Source: Chloroflexota bacterium (GTDB lineage: Bacteria; Chloroflexota; Dehalococcoidia; Bin125). From it: a stretch of 58,375 bases of DNA. The number at the start of each line of letters is the position of its first letter. Positions within the stretch are counted from its first letter, which is position 1. Below are positions 34,072-42,280 of this stretch, one piece after another. The notes under the pieces were generated by a model that had not been told where the DNA came from, did no database searches, and saw only the letters and a program-made list of their open reading frames with translations. The stretch covers positions 114,826 through 173,200 of the forward strand of contig VXQZ01000033.1 of assembly GCA_009838735.1 (NCBI GenBank), in the 5' to 3' direction. Position numbers and translations under genes: made by a program.

Positions 34072-35760
34072 ATGACTACACCAGATGTTTCGTCCGTGTC
34101 GGCAATCTCGGATTGGTACGTCGACGCCCTCGCGGCGGCGAGTCCGAACATGGCGACGGCCCTGGGGATTCCGGGTCGCGAGACGGAGTTGACGGATTAC
34201 TCGCCAGATGGACATGCGGAGCGGTCGGCGATCCGTCGGCAGGCGGAGGCGGCGCTGCGGTTGATCAACGTGGAGACGGAGCGAGATCGCGTGGCTCGCG
34301 ACGTGATGCTGGAGCGCTTTGACTATGAGGCGGAACTGGAGGCGCAGCAGGAACACCTGCGATCGCTGAACATCCTGGCGTCGCCGCTACAGAACACGCG
34401 GCAGATCTTTGACCTGATGCCTCGGGATTCAGAGGAGGACCAGGCGATCATCGTTGAGCGCATGGGAGCGGTGCCGGAGGCGCTGGAGCGCTATCGGGCG
34501 TCGCTCGCATCAGGAATGGCGCAGGGGATCGTGGTGGCTCAGCGGCAGGTGCGGGGCGCGGTGGAGCAGTGTCGGGTGTGGTCGGGCGCGGGAACAAGCG
34601 GTGGCCCGCGCGACGCGGGGGGCGGGTTCTTCCAGGGGCTGTGCGATGAACTGGGAATCGATGGTGGGCCGAATGCGACGGCGGCGGAGCAGGGCTATGC
34701 GGCGATGGGGGATTGGCTGGAGCGAGAGTACCTGCCGAATGCGAATCCTCGGGATCCGGTCGGCCGGGAGCGCTACCAGGCGGCGTCGCGGGGGTTCAAC
34801 GGCATCGAGCTGGACCTGGACGAGACGTATCAATGGGGTTGGGAAGAAGTCTGGCGGATCCAGTCGGAGATGGCGGCGACGGCCGAGCGAATCTCGCCGG
34901 GCGCGTCGGCGGCCGAGGCGATCGCGACGCTGGAGTCGGACGACGCGCGAGCGATCACCGGGGAGGACGCCTTCCGCGAGTGGATGCAGCAGACGCAGGA
35001 CGAGACGATGCAGGCGCTGCTGGGCACGCACTTCGATATCGCCGAGCCGGTCCAGCGGATCGAGGCAATGATCGCCCCACCGGGCGGGGCGCTGGCGATG
35101 TACTACACGGGACCATCGGAAGACTTCTCGCGTCCGGGCCGGACCTGGTATCCGACGGGCGGCGAGACTCGGTTCCCGCTGTGGCGTGAGTTGTCGGTTT
35201 GCTACCACGAGGGCGTACCGGGACACCACCTGCAGATCGGCACGACGCGGTATCTGGGCGAGGAGCTGACTCGCTATCAGCGGCTGTTGGCGGGGACCTC
35301 GGGATATGTCGAAGGCTGGGCGCTGTACGCCGAGCGTCTGATGGCGGAGCTCGGTTATCTGGAGGATCCGGCCTACTACATGGGTCTGCTGAGCAGTCAG
35401 GCGCTGCGCGCCGTGCGCGTGGTGATCGACATCGGGATGCATCTGGAGCTGCCGATCCCCGAGCAGGAGGAGTATCACGGCGGCGAAACCTGGACGCCGG
35501 AGCTAGCCCTGCCATTCCTGATCGAGCGCTCGTTCTTCCCCGAGAAGATGCTGGCCAGCGAGGTCGATCGGTATCTGGGTTGGCCGGGCCAGGCAATTAG
35601 CTACAAGGTCGGAGAGCGCGAGTGGTTGGCCGCCCGAGAGGCGGCGCGAGAGTCGATGGGTGATGCATTCGACTTGAAGAGCTTCCACAAGGCCGCGCTG
35701 GATCTGGGCCCAATGGGTCTCCAGCAGCTGCGAGACGAAATGTCTCGGTTGCGGGGATAG
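34072..35760 (+). CDS. DUF885 family metallopeptidase-like protein
   Basis: The 562-residue protein has the DUF885 signature HEGVPGHH (about residues 379-386), a HExxxGHH zinc-binding form, followed by GYVEGWALYAERLMAELGYLEDP, which supplies the second Glu. Family members behave as zinc carboxypeptidases. No signal peptide is present, so it is probably cytoplasmic. Start ATG at 34072 after GGAG. It is divergent from the MFS gene, and the seleno-DsbA array begins 64 bases after its stop. Confidence 0.85.
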   Translation: MTTPDVSSVSAISDWYVDALAAASPNMATALGIPGRETELTDYSPDGHAERSAIRRQAEAALRLINVETERDRVARDVMLERFDYEAELEAQQEHLRSLNILASPLQNTRQIFDLMPRDSEEDQAIIVERMGAVPEALERYRASLASGMAQGIVVAQRQVRGAVEQCRVWSGAGTSGGPRDAGGGFFQGLCDELGIDGGPNATAAEQGYAAMGDWLEREYLPNANPRDPVGRERYQAASRGFNGIELDLDETYQWGWEEVWRIQSEMAATAERISPGASAAEAIATLESDDARAITGEDAFREWMQQTQDETMQALLGTHFDIAEPVQRIEAMIAPPGGALAMYYTGPSEDFSRPGRTWYPTGGETRFPLWRELSVCYHEGVPGHHLQIGTTRYLGEELTRYQRLLAGTSGYVEGWALYAERLMAELGYLEDPAYYMGLLSSQALRAVRVVIDIGMHLELPIPEQEEYHGGETWTPELALPFLIERSFFPEKMLASEVDRYLGWPGQAISYKVGEREWLAAREAARESMGDAFDLKSFHKAALDLGPMGLQQLRDEMSRLRG

Positions 35761-35824
35761 AACACTCCCAACTCTGGGCTTGACTCGCAACCTCGAAGGG
35801 AGCCTTGCGCGATAGGCTGGCCTG

Positions 35825-36616
35825 GTGACTCGTCTGTTTGCCGCGCTGCTAGTTGTTGGATCGATTGCAGTTGCCTGTGGATCGGGCGGGGAGGGGCAGC
35901 CAACGGGGACGGCGACGTCGGAGCGGGTGGAGCGACAGGCGACGGTCGCTCAACAGCAACAGGCAGCGCCGGACGCGGATGTCGAAGAGCAGCCGGTGGA
36001 CGAGGCGGAGCCGCAACAGCAGACTGCGGCGCCGGAGGAGGAGCCTCAGGAACAGCAGGTCGTTGAGCTACCCACCGAGATTGTCGGTGAGCACAAAGGG
36101 GTGCGGTCTGAGCGCCACGTTCTGGGTGAACCGGACGCTCCGGTGGAGATTCGCTACTACGGCGACTTCACTTGAGGCGGCTGTCAGTGGTTTGCGGCTC
36201 AGGTTGAGCCCATGATTCTGGAGCAACTGGTCGAGCCGGGCATCGCCCGATTCGTCTTCCGACATTTTCCAGTTCGCGGCGAGGCGGCGGACTTTGCCGC
36301 GCAAGTGGTGGAATGCGCGGCGGAACAGGGCGGGTTCTGGCCGCTGCACGACAGATTCATGGCCGGCGACGAGACGCTCTTCACCGAGGCCGGATTGCGG
36401 CGGCAGATCACGTTTGAAGGTCTGAGCTACCCAGAGTTCGTGACCTGCATGAATGAGCGACGGATGGCGCCTCTCGTCGACGCTTCCAAGGCTGAGGGAG
36501 AAGCGCGCGGCGTAGCAGGAACACCGTCGGTGTTCGTCAACGACAGGAGAGTCGACCCGACCTTCGAGGCGATCGACGAGGCAGTCAAGGAGGCGGCTGG
36601 ACAGACCGCCCAGTGA
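35825..36616 (+). CDS. Selenocysteine DsbA-like lipoprotein 1 (UGGC)
   Basis: Read through UGA at 36173-36175 (codon 117) the gene encodes 263 aa: lipoprotein signal with lipobox Cys at residue 18, a Gln/Glu-rich linker (about 30-85), then a DsbA/thioredoxin-fold domain. The active site is YYGDFT-U-GGCQWFAAQVEP, Sec replacing the first Cys of CxxC. The cis-Pro loop is GTPSVFVN (about residue 236). Without readthrough the gene would be split exactly in the active site. Outer-surface thiol-disulfide or peroxide chemistry is the likely role. It is first of four paralogs. GTG start; a TAGGCT sequence 7 bases before it could be a -10 box of a leaderless transcript. Confidence 0.93.
36173..36210 (+). 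promoter_or_regulatory. Sec UGA and bacterial SECIS hairpin, array gene 1
   Basis: UGA at 36173-36175, then stem GGCTCA (36196-36201), loop GGT, stem TGAGCC (36205-36210). The loop begins 27 bases after the UGA and starts with G, as expected for a bacterial SECIS. Confidence 0.85.
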
Positions 36617-36663
36617 TCACATCGTTTGCGTCAGGCGAACACCGTGTCAGATACAGTCAACCC

Positions 36664-37419
36664 ATGAGATTGACGCTGGTCCTGGCAACCCTCCTCGCTG
36701 CAATCGGACTGCTGTTCTCGGCGTGTGGATCCGGAGGCGAACCGGCCGATGAGGACGTCTCAACGGGCACGGTGCGCAGTGAACGCGCCGATCGTGAAGC
36801 GTCGATCATGCAGCAGGAACAGGGAGCTGACCAGCCAGCAGAGGCGGGCGCGGATTCCGGCGTGATTGCGTTCGGCCATCGCGAAGGACTGCCGTTCGCC
36901 CGCAACGTGGTCGGCGATCCCGACGCGCCGGTGCTGATTGTCGAGTATTCCGACTTCCAATGACCAAGTTGCCGCCGATTCGCGGCTCAGGCTGAGCCGC
37001 AGATTATGGAAGAACTGATTCACAGCGGGATCGCCCGGTATGAATACCGGCATTTCATCATCTTCGGGTCGGCTTCGCAGTTCGCCGCGATGGCGACCGA
37101 ATGCGCTGGTGATCAGGGCGCCTGGTGGGAGTTTCACGACGCCTATCTGCTTGATGCCCAGGCACGCAGCTTCACGCGGGCGGGTGCGATTGACTTGGCC
37201 CGGGACAACGGTCTCGACGTTGCTCGGTTTACGCAGTGCATCGACAACGAGGAGCATCGCGACCGGATCCTCGAGATGCAGCGGCATGCACGCTCCGTTG
37301 GGATCAGCGGAACGCCCACGTTCAGAATCAACGGCCAGCCCGCCGCCCGTTCACTGAGCGGAATCATCGAGCAGGTGCGTGCCGCCGCCGAAGCCGTTGA
37401 GAACCAGGAGGGCAGCTGA
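36664..37419 (+). CDS. Selenocysteine DsbA-like lipoprotein 2 (UPSC)
   Basis: 251 aa with Sec at residue 100 (UGA 36961-36963). Signal peptide with lipobox FSAC (Cys21), short acidic linker, then VEYSDFQ-U-PSCRRFAAQAEP. The sequence YSDFQCPxC is the standard active site of DsbA-family proteins, so the UGA stands precisely at a catalytic Cys. Later landmarks are ECAGDQGAWWEFHDAYL and the cis-Pro loop GTPTFRIN. The ATG at 36664 places the signal peptide correctly. The stop overlaps the next start (TGATG), so genes 2 and 3 are coupled. Confidence 0.95.
36961..37000 (+). promoter_or_regulatory. Sec UGA and bacterial SECIS hairpin, array gene 2
   Basis: UGA 36961-36963; stem GCGGCTCA (36982-36989), loop GGC, stem TGAGCCGC (36993-37000): eight perfect pairs, loop starting 27 bases after the UGA. 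Confidence 0.9.
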
Positions 37420-38378
37420 TGACGATCCGAATGGCCACGCTCCCTGGCATGCTCCCAGCCACGCTCGTAGTCGCGCTTCTGGCCGCCCTCGGGCTGATCC
37501 TCGCCGCCTGTTCGTCGGGCGGAGATGTACCCGAGGCGGTGCAGGAATCAGCGGTCGCGGCGACTCAGAGCGACCAACAACAGGAAGATCAGCCGGCAAC
37601 GTCGTACCGGGCGGGTCAGAGCGAGACGGCTGAGGGCGAGGCCGCAGAGCAATCGTCTCCTGCAGAAGCCGAACAAGCTGGCGAGTCCGCCGACGAAGCC
37701 GGCCAGACCGACGCGCCCGAGCAAGAACAGGCAACGGAGGCCGAGCCGCAGGCGTCAGAGCAGAGCGAAGAGGCGGAGACCGAGGATGCGACCTCGTCCG
37801 AGGCTGAGGCTGAGCCGGAAGCGATGGTCGGCCAGATCATTGAGACGGGACATCGGGCCGGGCTGTTCGCCAATCGCAACGTCGTTGGCAGTCCCGACGC
37901 GCCGATCGTGATCACCGAGTACTCGGATTTCCTTTGAGGGAACTGCCGCAGGTTCGCGGCTCAGGTTGAGCCGCGCGTGATCGACGAACTGGTGCGCACC
38001 GGCCTGGCGCGATTCGAGTACCGGCACATTCTCAATCACGGTCCGCCCTCTGTCGCCGCGGCATTGGCCACTGAGTGCGGCGGCGATCAGGGCCGCTGGT
38101 GGGACTTCCACGACCACTACATGACCACGCAGGACTTCAGCCGCGACGGAGCCGTCGCTCTGGCTGCCTCGCTCTCGCTGGACACGGAGCAGTTTGCTCA
38201 GTGCCTGGACAACGAGGTTCACCTTGAGTTGGTCGAAGGACAGCATCGAGCCGCCGCCCAGGCAGGGTTCAACCGGACGCCGACGATCCGGATCAACGGC
38301 GAGGGCGGGGCAGTCAACGACGCGCTGATCGAGCAGGTGCAAGAACTCGCGGCACAGTTGGAGTCGGAGGAGGGCTGA
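37419..38378 (+). CDS. Selenocysteine DsbA-like lipoprotein 3 (UGNC)
   Basis: 319 aa with Sec at residue 173 (UGA 37935-37937). A signal peptide ends in a lipobox LAAC (Cys31). A long linker (about residues 40-145), rich in Gln, Glu, Ala and Ser, would hold the domain away from the membrane. The catalytic domain has ITEYSDFL-U-GNCRRFAAQVEPRV, ECGGDQGRWWDFHDHYM and a cis-Pro loop RTPTIRIN. It starts within the stop codon of gene 2, after AGGAGGG. Confidence 0.95.
37935..37975 (+). promoter_or_regulatory. Sec UGA and bacterial SECIS hairpin, array gene 3
   Basis: UGA 37935-37937; stem CGCGGCTCA (37955-37963), loop GGT, stem TGAGCCGCG (37967-37975): nine perfect pairs, loop starting 27 bases after the UGA. 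Confidence 0.9.
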
Positions 38379-38380
38379 AC

Positions 38381-39046
38381 GTGAACCACTGCCTTCGGAG
38401 CACCTTCCTGGTCATGCTGTTCAGTGCGCTGTTCCTCGCTGCGTGCTCGGGTGGGGACGATGTCGCGCAGGAGACCGGGACCCAGACAGCTGCGCCGCAG
38501 GAGGTGGAGTCAGCCGAAGCTCAGGCGCGGGTCCAGGTCATCCGCGATCGCGCCTCGCTCGGCGACCCCAACGCGCCGGTCGTGATCCAGGAGTACTCCG
38601 ACTTCCTTTGAGGCGGCTGCCGTCATTTCGCGACCCAGGTTGGGCCGCGCATCGAGGAAGAGCTGGTGGCCACCGGTCTGGCCCGCTTTGAATATCGGCA
38701 CATCATCAATCATGGCGCAGCCTCCGAAATGGCCGCGCTGGCGACCGAGTGCGCCGGCGACCAGGACCACTGGTGGGAGTTCCACGACTACTATTTTGAG
38801 GGTCCGAGTCGGGACGCCTATACACGCGACGGAGCGGTCGCCGTCGCGGCTGAATTCGGTCTGGACACCGACGACTTCTCCCAGTGCATCGACGACGGCG
38901 AGCACCTCGACCGGATCTATCAACAGCACACGGACGCGGTCGCGCAGGGGCTGGCCAGTACGCCGACCGTCGTGATCAACGGTGAACGCGGCCCGACTCG
39001 GGCCGACGCCCTCATTGAGTTGGTCAAGGAACTGGCCGAGGGCTAG
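38381..39046 (+). CDS. Selenocysteine DsbA-like lipoprotein 4 (UGGC)
   Basis: 221 aa with Sec at residue 77 (UGA 38609-38611), the most compact copy. Lipobox LAAC (Cys22), a linker of about 30 residues, then IQEYSDFL-U-GGCRHFATQVGPRI, ECAGDQDHWWEFHDYYF and the cis-Pro loop STPTVVIN. The GTG start lies two bases after the stop of gene 3, preceded by GGAGGAGG. The absence of any frame disruption other than the single active-site UGA in all four genes argues for functional selenoproteins. Confidence 0.95.
38609..38649 (+). promoter_or_regulatory. Sec UGA and bacterial SECIS hairpin, array gene 4
   Basis: UGA 38609-38611; CGCG-A-CCCA (38629-38637), loop GGT (38638-38640), TGGG-C-CGCG (38641-38649). 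Eight pairs with one A-C mismatch. A U-A pair of the other copies is replaced by C-G here, a compensatory change. Confidence 0.85.
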
Positions 39047-39103
39047 CACCGCTCTCCGGAAAATGCCAGCGGCTGTTCATTTCAGGGTCTGCATCGGGGA
39101 TAA

Positions 39104-39859
39104 CTAGTTCCCAGCAATGGCCGAGCGAGCCGTTTCGCAACGCTTGATGAATGCGACTGTCTCCTCCACGAAACGTTCAGCCTCGGTGACCAGCGGCGCG
39201 TGGCCCGACTCTTCAAACGTCCTCAGCGTCGCGTTCGGAATCTCCCGAGCCATGAACTCAGCCGCCGCATGTGGACAGATCGGATCATGTCGGCCGGGAA
39301 AGATTGCGACCGGGATTGCGATGCTTGACAGCGTGGCCTCGAGGTCGCAGGTAGCCCGCGAGTGCTGCGAGCCTTCCCAACACGCCTCGGTCGACGATCT
39401 GAACTGCTCCCCCCACACCTCGCGCGGCGGCGCACCCTGATCGGGAGGCGTCAACGCTTGCCCGCCGAAGTTCGGAGAGGGCGGCCCAGCGACGAGAATC
39501 GCCTGACCCACCCGACCCGATCCGTGCCGATGCAGGTAAGCCAGCGTCGTCCGCACGCCCAGCGACCAGCCCATCATGGTGATGTTTTCGTAGCCTCGTT
39601 GTTCGATGAACGACGCCTGGTCGTCGGCAAACTGCTCGATGCTGTACATCGATGCATCGTCCGGCGATTCCGACGGCGGACGCCCGCGATGGTTGAGTAC
39701 CGCACAGCGAAATCGGTCAGAGAGCGCATCCATCAGACCCGCGTACAGCGAGGCATTGCCCTGCGTGCCATGAACGAAGACGATCGTCGGCGCATCAGGA
39801 TCAACCGGTCCCTGTTCGTGATAGAAGAGCTGTAGTCCGTTGATCTCAGCAAAGGGCAT
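39104..39859 (-). CDS. Alpha/beta hydrolase
   Basis: A 251-residue serine hydrolase-fold protein. It has the oxyanion region FVHGTQGN, nucleophile elbow GWSLG (about residues 95-99), acid FPGRHDP (about 198-204) and catalytic His SGHAPL (about 227-232). Substrate unknown; esterases, lactonases and C-C hydrolases share this pattern. The start MPFAEING was chosen because the first strand of the fold begins there. It is convergent with the seleno-DsbA array and divergent from the aldolase-like gene at 39908. Confidence 0.85.
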   Translation of the reverse strand: MPFAEINGLQLFYHEQGPVDPDAPTIVFVHGTQGNASLYAGLMDALSDRFRCAVLNHRGRPPSESPDDASMYSIEQFADDQASFIEQRGYENITMMGWSLGVRTTLAYLHRHGSGRVGQAILVAGPPSPNFGGQALTPPDQGAPPREVWGEQFRSSTEACWEGSQHSRATCDLEATLSSIAIPVAIFPGRHDPICPHAAAEFMAREIPNATLRTFEESGHAPLVTEAERFVEETVAFIKRCETARSAIAGN

Positions 39860-39907
39860 GGGTCGGCGTTTCGTTAGGCTTCCACTGTCTTTGGTAGGGA
39901 GCATGCT

Positions 39908-40978
39908 ATGACCTCAATCTGGGATCTGGACACGCCGGCGCTGCTGGTCGATCTGGACGCGCTCGACCACAACGCCTCGCTGATGGCGCAACGCTGCGCC
40001 GACGCCGGCATCAACTGGCGCCCGCACGTCAAGGCCTGTAAGGCGCCCGCGATGGCACTGAGGTTGATCGACGCCGGCGCCGTCGGCGTGACATGCGCCA
40101 AGGCGTCGGAGGCGTTGGCCATGGCCAACGGCGGAATCACCGACATCTTGATCGCCAACGAAGTCGTGGGAGAAGGGAAGGTCGCGCGGCTGGTCGAAGT
40201 CGCCAGACTGGCGACCCTCTGCGTCGCGGTTGACGACGCCGCCAACATCCGCCAGATCTCAGCCGCGGCCGACGCAGCCGACGTGACCATCGATCTGCTG
40301 GTCGACATCGACGTCAATCTGCACCGCTGCGGAGTCACGCCCGCAGAAGCGCCGGCGCTCTGCGCGCTGATCGCCGACCTCCCGGCAGTCAGACTCCGTG
40401 GTCTGATGGGCTACGAAGGTCACGTCATGGGATTGCCGGACGACGAGAAGGAACGCGAGACCGCAGTTTCTGCGTCGATCCTCGCGCGTGCCAATGATCT
40501 CTGCCAGGCCGACGGGTATGAGATCGGGGTGCTCTCCGGAGGCGGAAGCGGCAACTATCGCTACGTCCTCAAGCAGGGCATCCTGAATGAACTTCAGGCC
40601 GGCGGCGCGGCGCTCATGGACCTGACCTACGAAACGATGGGCGTGACCAACCACCGCAGAGCTCTGAGCCTGGTCTGCCAGGTAGTCTCAGCCGCCAGCC
40701 CCGATAGGGCCGCCGGAGACGCTGGCTGGAAGGCGACGGGCCGGCACACCGGTCTGCCGTCGGTTGTCAACCCGGAAGGCTGGAGCTGCGTCGGGCTCAG
40801 CGCCGAGCACACCCACCTATCGCGCGACGACGGCGATGCACTGAGGATCGGCGACCGGGTCGAGATGATTCCGCACTACTCAGACAGCACGGTGCTCCTC
40901 CACCGAGCGCTCCACGCGCATCGAGCCGGAGTGGTCGAGGAGGCGTGGGAGATCAGCGGATCCGGCGCGTTGCAGTAA
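39908..40978 (+). CDS. D-threonine aldolase-like PLP enzyme (alanine racemase N-terminal fold)
   Basis: A 356-residue fold-type III PLP enzyme. The PLP-binding Lys lies in WRPHVKACKAPA (about residues 40-44). Further landmarks are VDIDVNLHRCGV, YEGHVMG, LSGGGSGNYRYV and the C-terminal metal/active-site region GLSAEHTHLS...MIPHYSDSTVLLH. D-threonine aldolases and D-3-hydroxyaspartate aldolases have this domain pair and cleave beta-hydroxy-D-amino acids to glycine or similar products plus an aldehyde. The exact substrate is not certain. A TTAGGCT sequence about 30 bases upstream may be its -10 box. Confidence 0.85.
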   Translation: MTSIWDLDTPALLVDLDALDHNASLMAQRCADAGINWRPHVKACKAPAMALRLIDAGAVGVTCAKASEALAMANGGITDILIANEVVGEGKVARLVEVARLATLCVAVDDAANIRQISAAADAADVTIDLLVDIDVNLHRCGVTPAEAPALCALIADLPAVRLRGLMGYEGHVMGLPDDEKERETAVSASILARANDLCQADGYEIGVLSGGGSGNYRYVLKQGILNELQAGGAALMDLTYETMGVTNHRRALSLVCQVVSAASPDRAAGDAGWKATGRHTGLPSVVNPEGWSCVGLSAEHTHLSRDDGDALRIGDRVEMIPHYSDSTVLLHRALHAHRAGVVEEAWEISGSGALQ

Positions 40979-41038
40979 GCCGCCGACCGCTCGTCGCTTG
41001 CGATACCCTTCAATCGCCGAGGGGGAGGAGGCCGCCTG

Positions 41039-42280
41039 ATGCTGTTATCGCCGTATCGCGTGCTGGATTTGACCGATCAGCGCGGCATGTTGGCCGGCCA
41101 GATCCTCGCCGACCTGGGCGCCGATGTGATCGCGATTGAGCCGCCCGACGGATCATCAGCGCGAGCTGTCGGGCCCTTCGCCGGCGACGATCCCGGGCCC
41201 GATCGCTCGCTCTTCTGGTGGGCCTACGCGCGCAACAAGCGCGGCATCACCTGCAACCTCGACCATCCGGACGGTCAAGATCTGATCCGCCAACTCGCCG
41301 CCGGTGCCGACTTTGTCCTGGAGTCCGCCGACCCCGGCGCAATGCCTGCTCGTGGCCTGGGCTACGACGACCTGTCGGCGGACCATGACGGTCTCATCTA
41401 CACATCAATCTCCGCATTCGGACAATCGGGCCCCAAAGCTGGATACCAGGCGACCGACCTTGTCCTCATGGCGGCCGGCGGTCCGCTGATTCTCTCCGGC
41501 GGCGCCGGTGAGGCGCCAGTCCGCGTGTCTGTGCCGCAGGCCTGGAGCCACGCCAGCGGCGAGGCGGCGATCGCGGCGATGGTCGCGCTTCGCGCGCGGA
41601 GCAAGATTGGCCGCGGACAGCACATCGACATCTCGGCGCAGCAGTCCGTGGCTGCCGCCACGATGTCGGCCAATCTCGCCGCCTCGATCGGCGCTGCCGA
41701 GACCGCCCGCGTCGCCGGCGGCATGGCCGTCGGACCGTTCACGGGCAAACTGATCTGGGAGGTCGCAGACGGCTACATCTCCCTCACATTCCTGTTTGGT
41801 TCCGGGATCGGGCCCTTCTCCCAGCGACTCTTCAACTGGATGTACGACGAGGGCGAGTGCTCACAGGATGACCGCGATCTCGACTGGATCGGACTCGGCG
41901 CGGAGTTCATCTCCGGCGCGCGACCGCTCTCCGACTGGGCCCGGCTCATGGAGGTCGTAGGCGAGTTCCTGAAAAAGCGCACCCGCGAAGAACTGTTCGC
42001 CGAGGCCCAGTCGCGCTCGCTCCTGATCGTCCCGGTCACGACAGTTGACGAAGTCGCCAACTCCGAACAGTTCGAGGCCAGGGAGTTCTGGCGCGAGCAC
42101 GAGATGCCCGGCTGGCCGGACCCGGTTCGGTTCCCCGGGCCGTTCGTCAAGCTCTCCGACAACGAGATTGAGTACCGACGCCGTGCGCCAACGCTCGGCG
42201 AACACAACGCCGAGGTCTACGCGGAACTCGGCCTCGACCACGACGCGCTCAGCGACCTGCGGGAACGTGGAGTGATTTAG
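41039..42280 (+). CDS. Family III CoA-transferase (CaiB/BaiF)
   Basis: 413 aa: YRVLDLTDQRGMLAGQILADLGADVIAIEPPDGSSAR, NKRGITCNLDHPDGQDL, DFVLESADPGAM, and the segment GRGQHIDISAQQSVAA, where relatives have an acid two residues before SVAA but here Gln occurs. The C-terminus ends RRAPTLGEHNAEVYAELG. A strong GGGAGGAGG precedes the ATG. The next CoA-transferase starts immediately after its stop, suggesting a heteromeric enzyme as known for some paired family III transferases. Confidence 0.9.
   Translation: MLLSPYRVLDLTDQRGMLAGQILADLGADVIAIEPPDGSSARAVGPFAGDDPGPDRSLFWWAYARNKRGITCNLDHPDGQDLIRQLAAGADFVLESADPGAMPARGLGYDDLSADHDGLIYTSISAFGQSGPKAGYQATDLVLMAAGGPLILSGGAGEAPVRVSVPQAWSHASGEAAIAAMVALRARSKIGRGQHIDISAQQSVAAATMSANLAASIGAAETARVAGGMAVGPFTGKLIWEVADGYISLTFLFGSGIGPFSQRLFNWMYDEGECSQDDRDLDWIGLGAEFISGARPLSDWARLMEVVGEFLKKRTREELFAEAQSRSLLIVPVTTVDEVANSEQFEAREFWREHEMPGWPDPVRFPGPFVKLSDNEIEYRRRAPTLGEHNAEVYAELGLDHDALSDLRERGVI

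Noticed and set aside
32509-34356. 615-aa minus-strand frame over the MFS copy B gene
   Set aside because: It is a His/Arg-rich shadow of the transporter gene and runs through the tandem repeat.
35779-35818. Standard promoter (TTGACT ... TAGGCT) before the seleno-DsbA array
   Set aside because: The two boxes are separated by 28 bases, too far for a normal sigma-70 promoter; only the TAGGCT box near the GTG is plausible.
35825-39046. Four split pseudogenes caused by nonsense mutations or sequencing errors
   Set aside because: The same codon is TGA in all four paralogs, always at the catalytic Cys, with no other disruption and a hairpin at SECIS distance behind each; independent errors would not do this.
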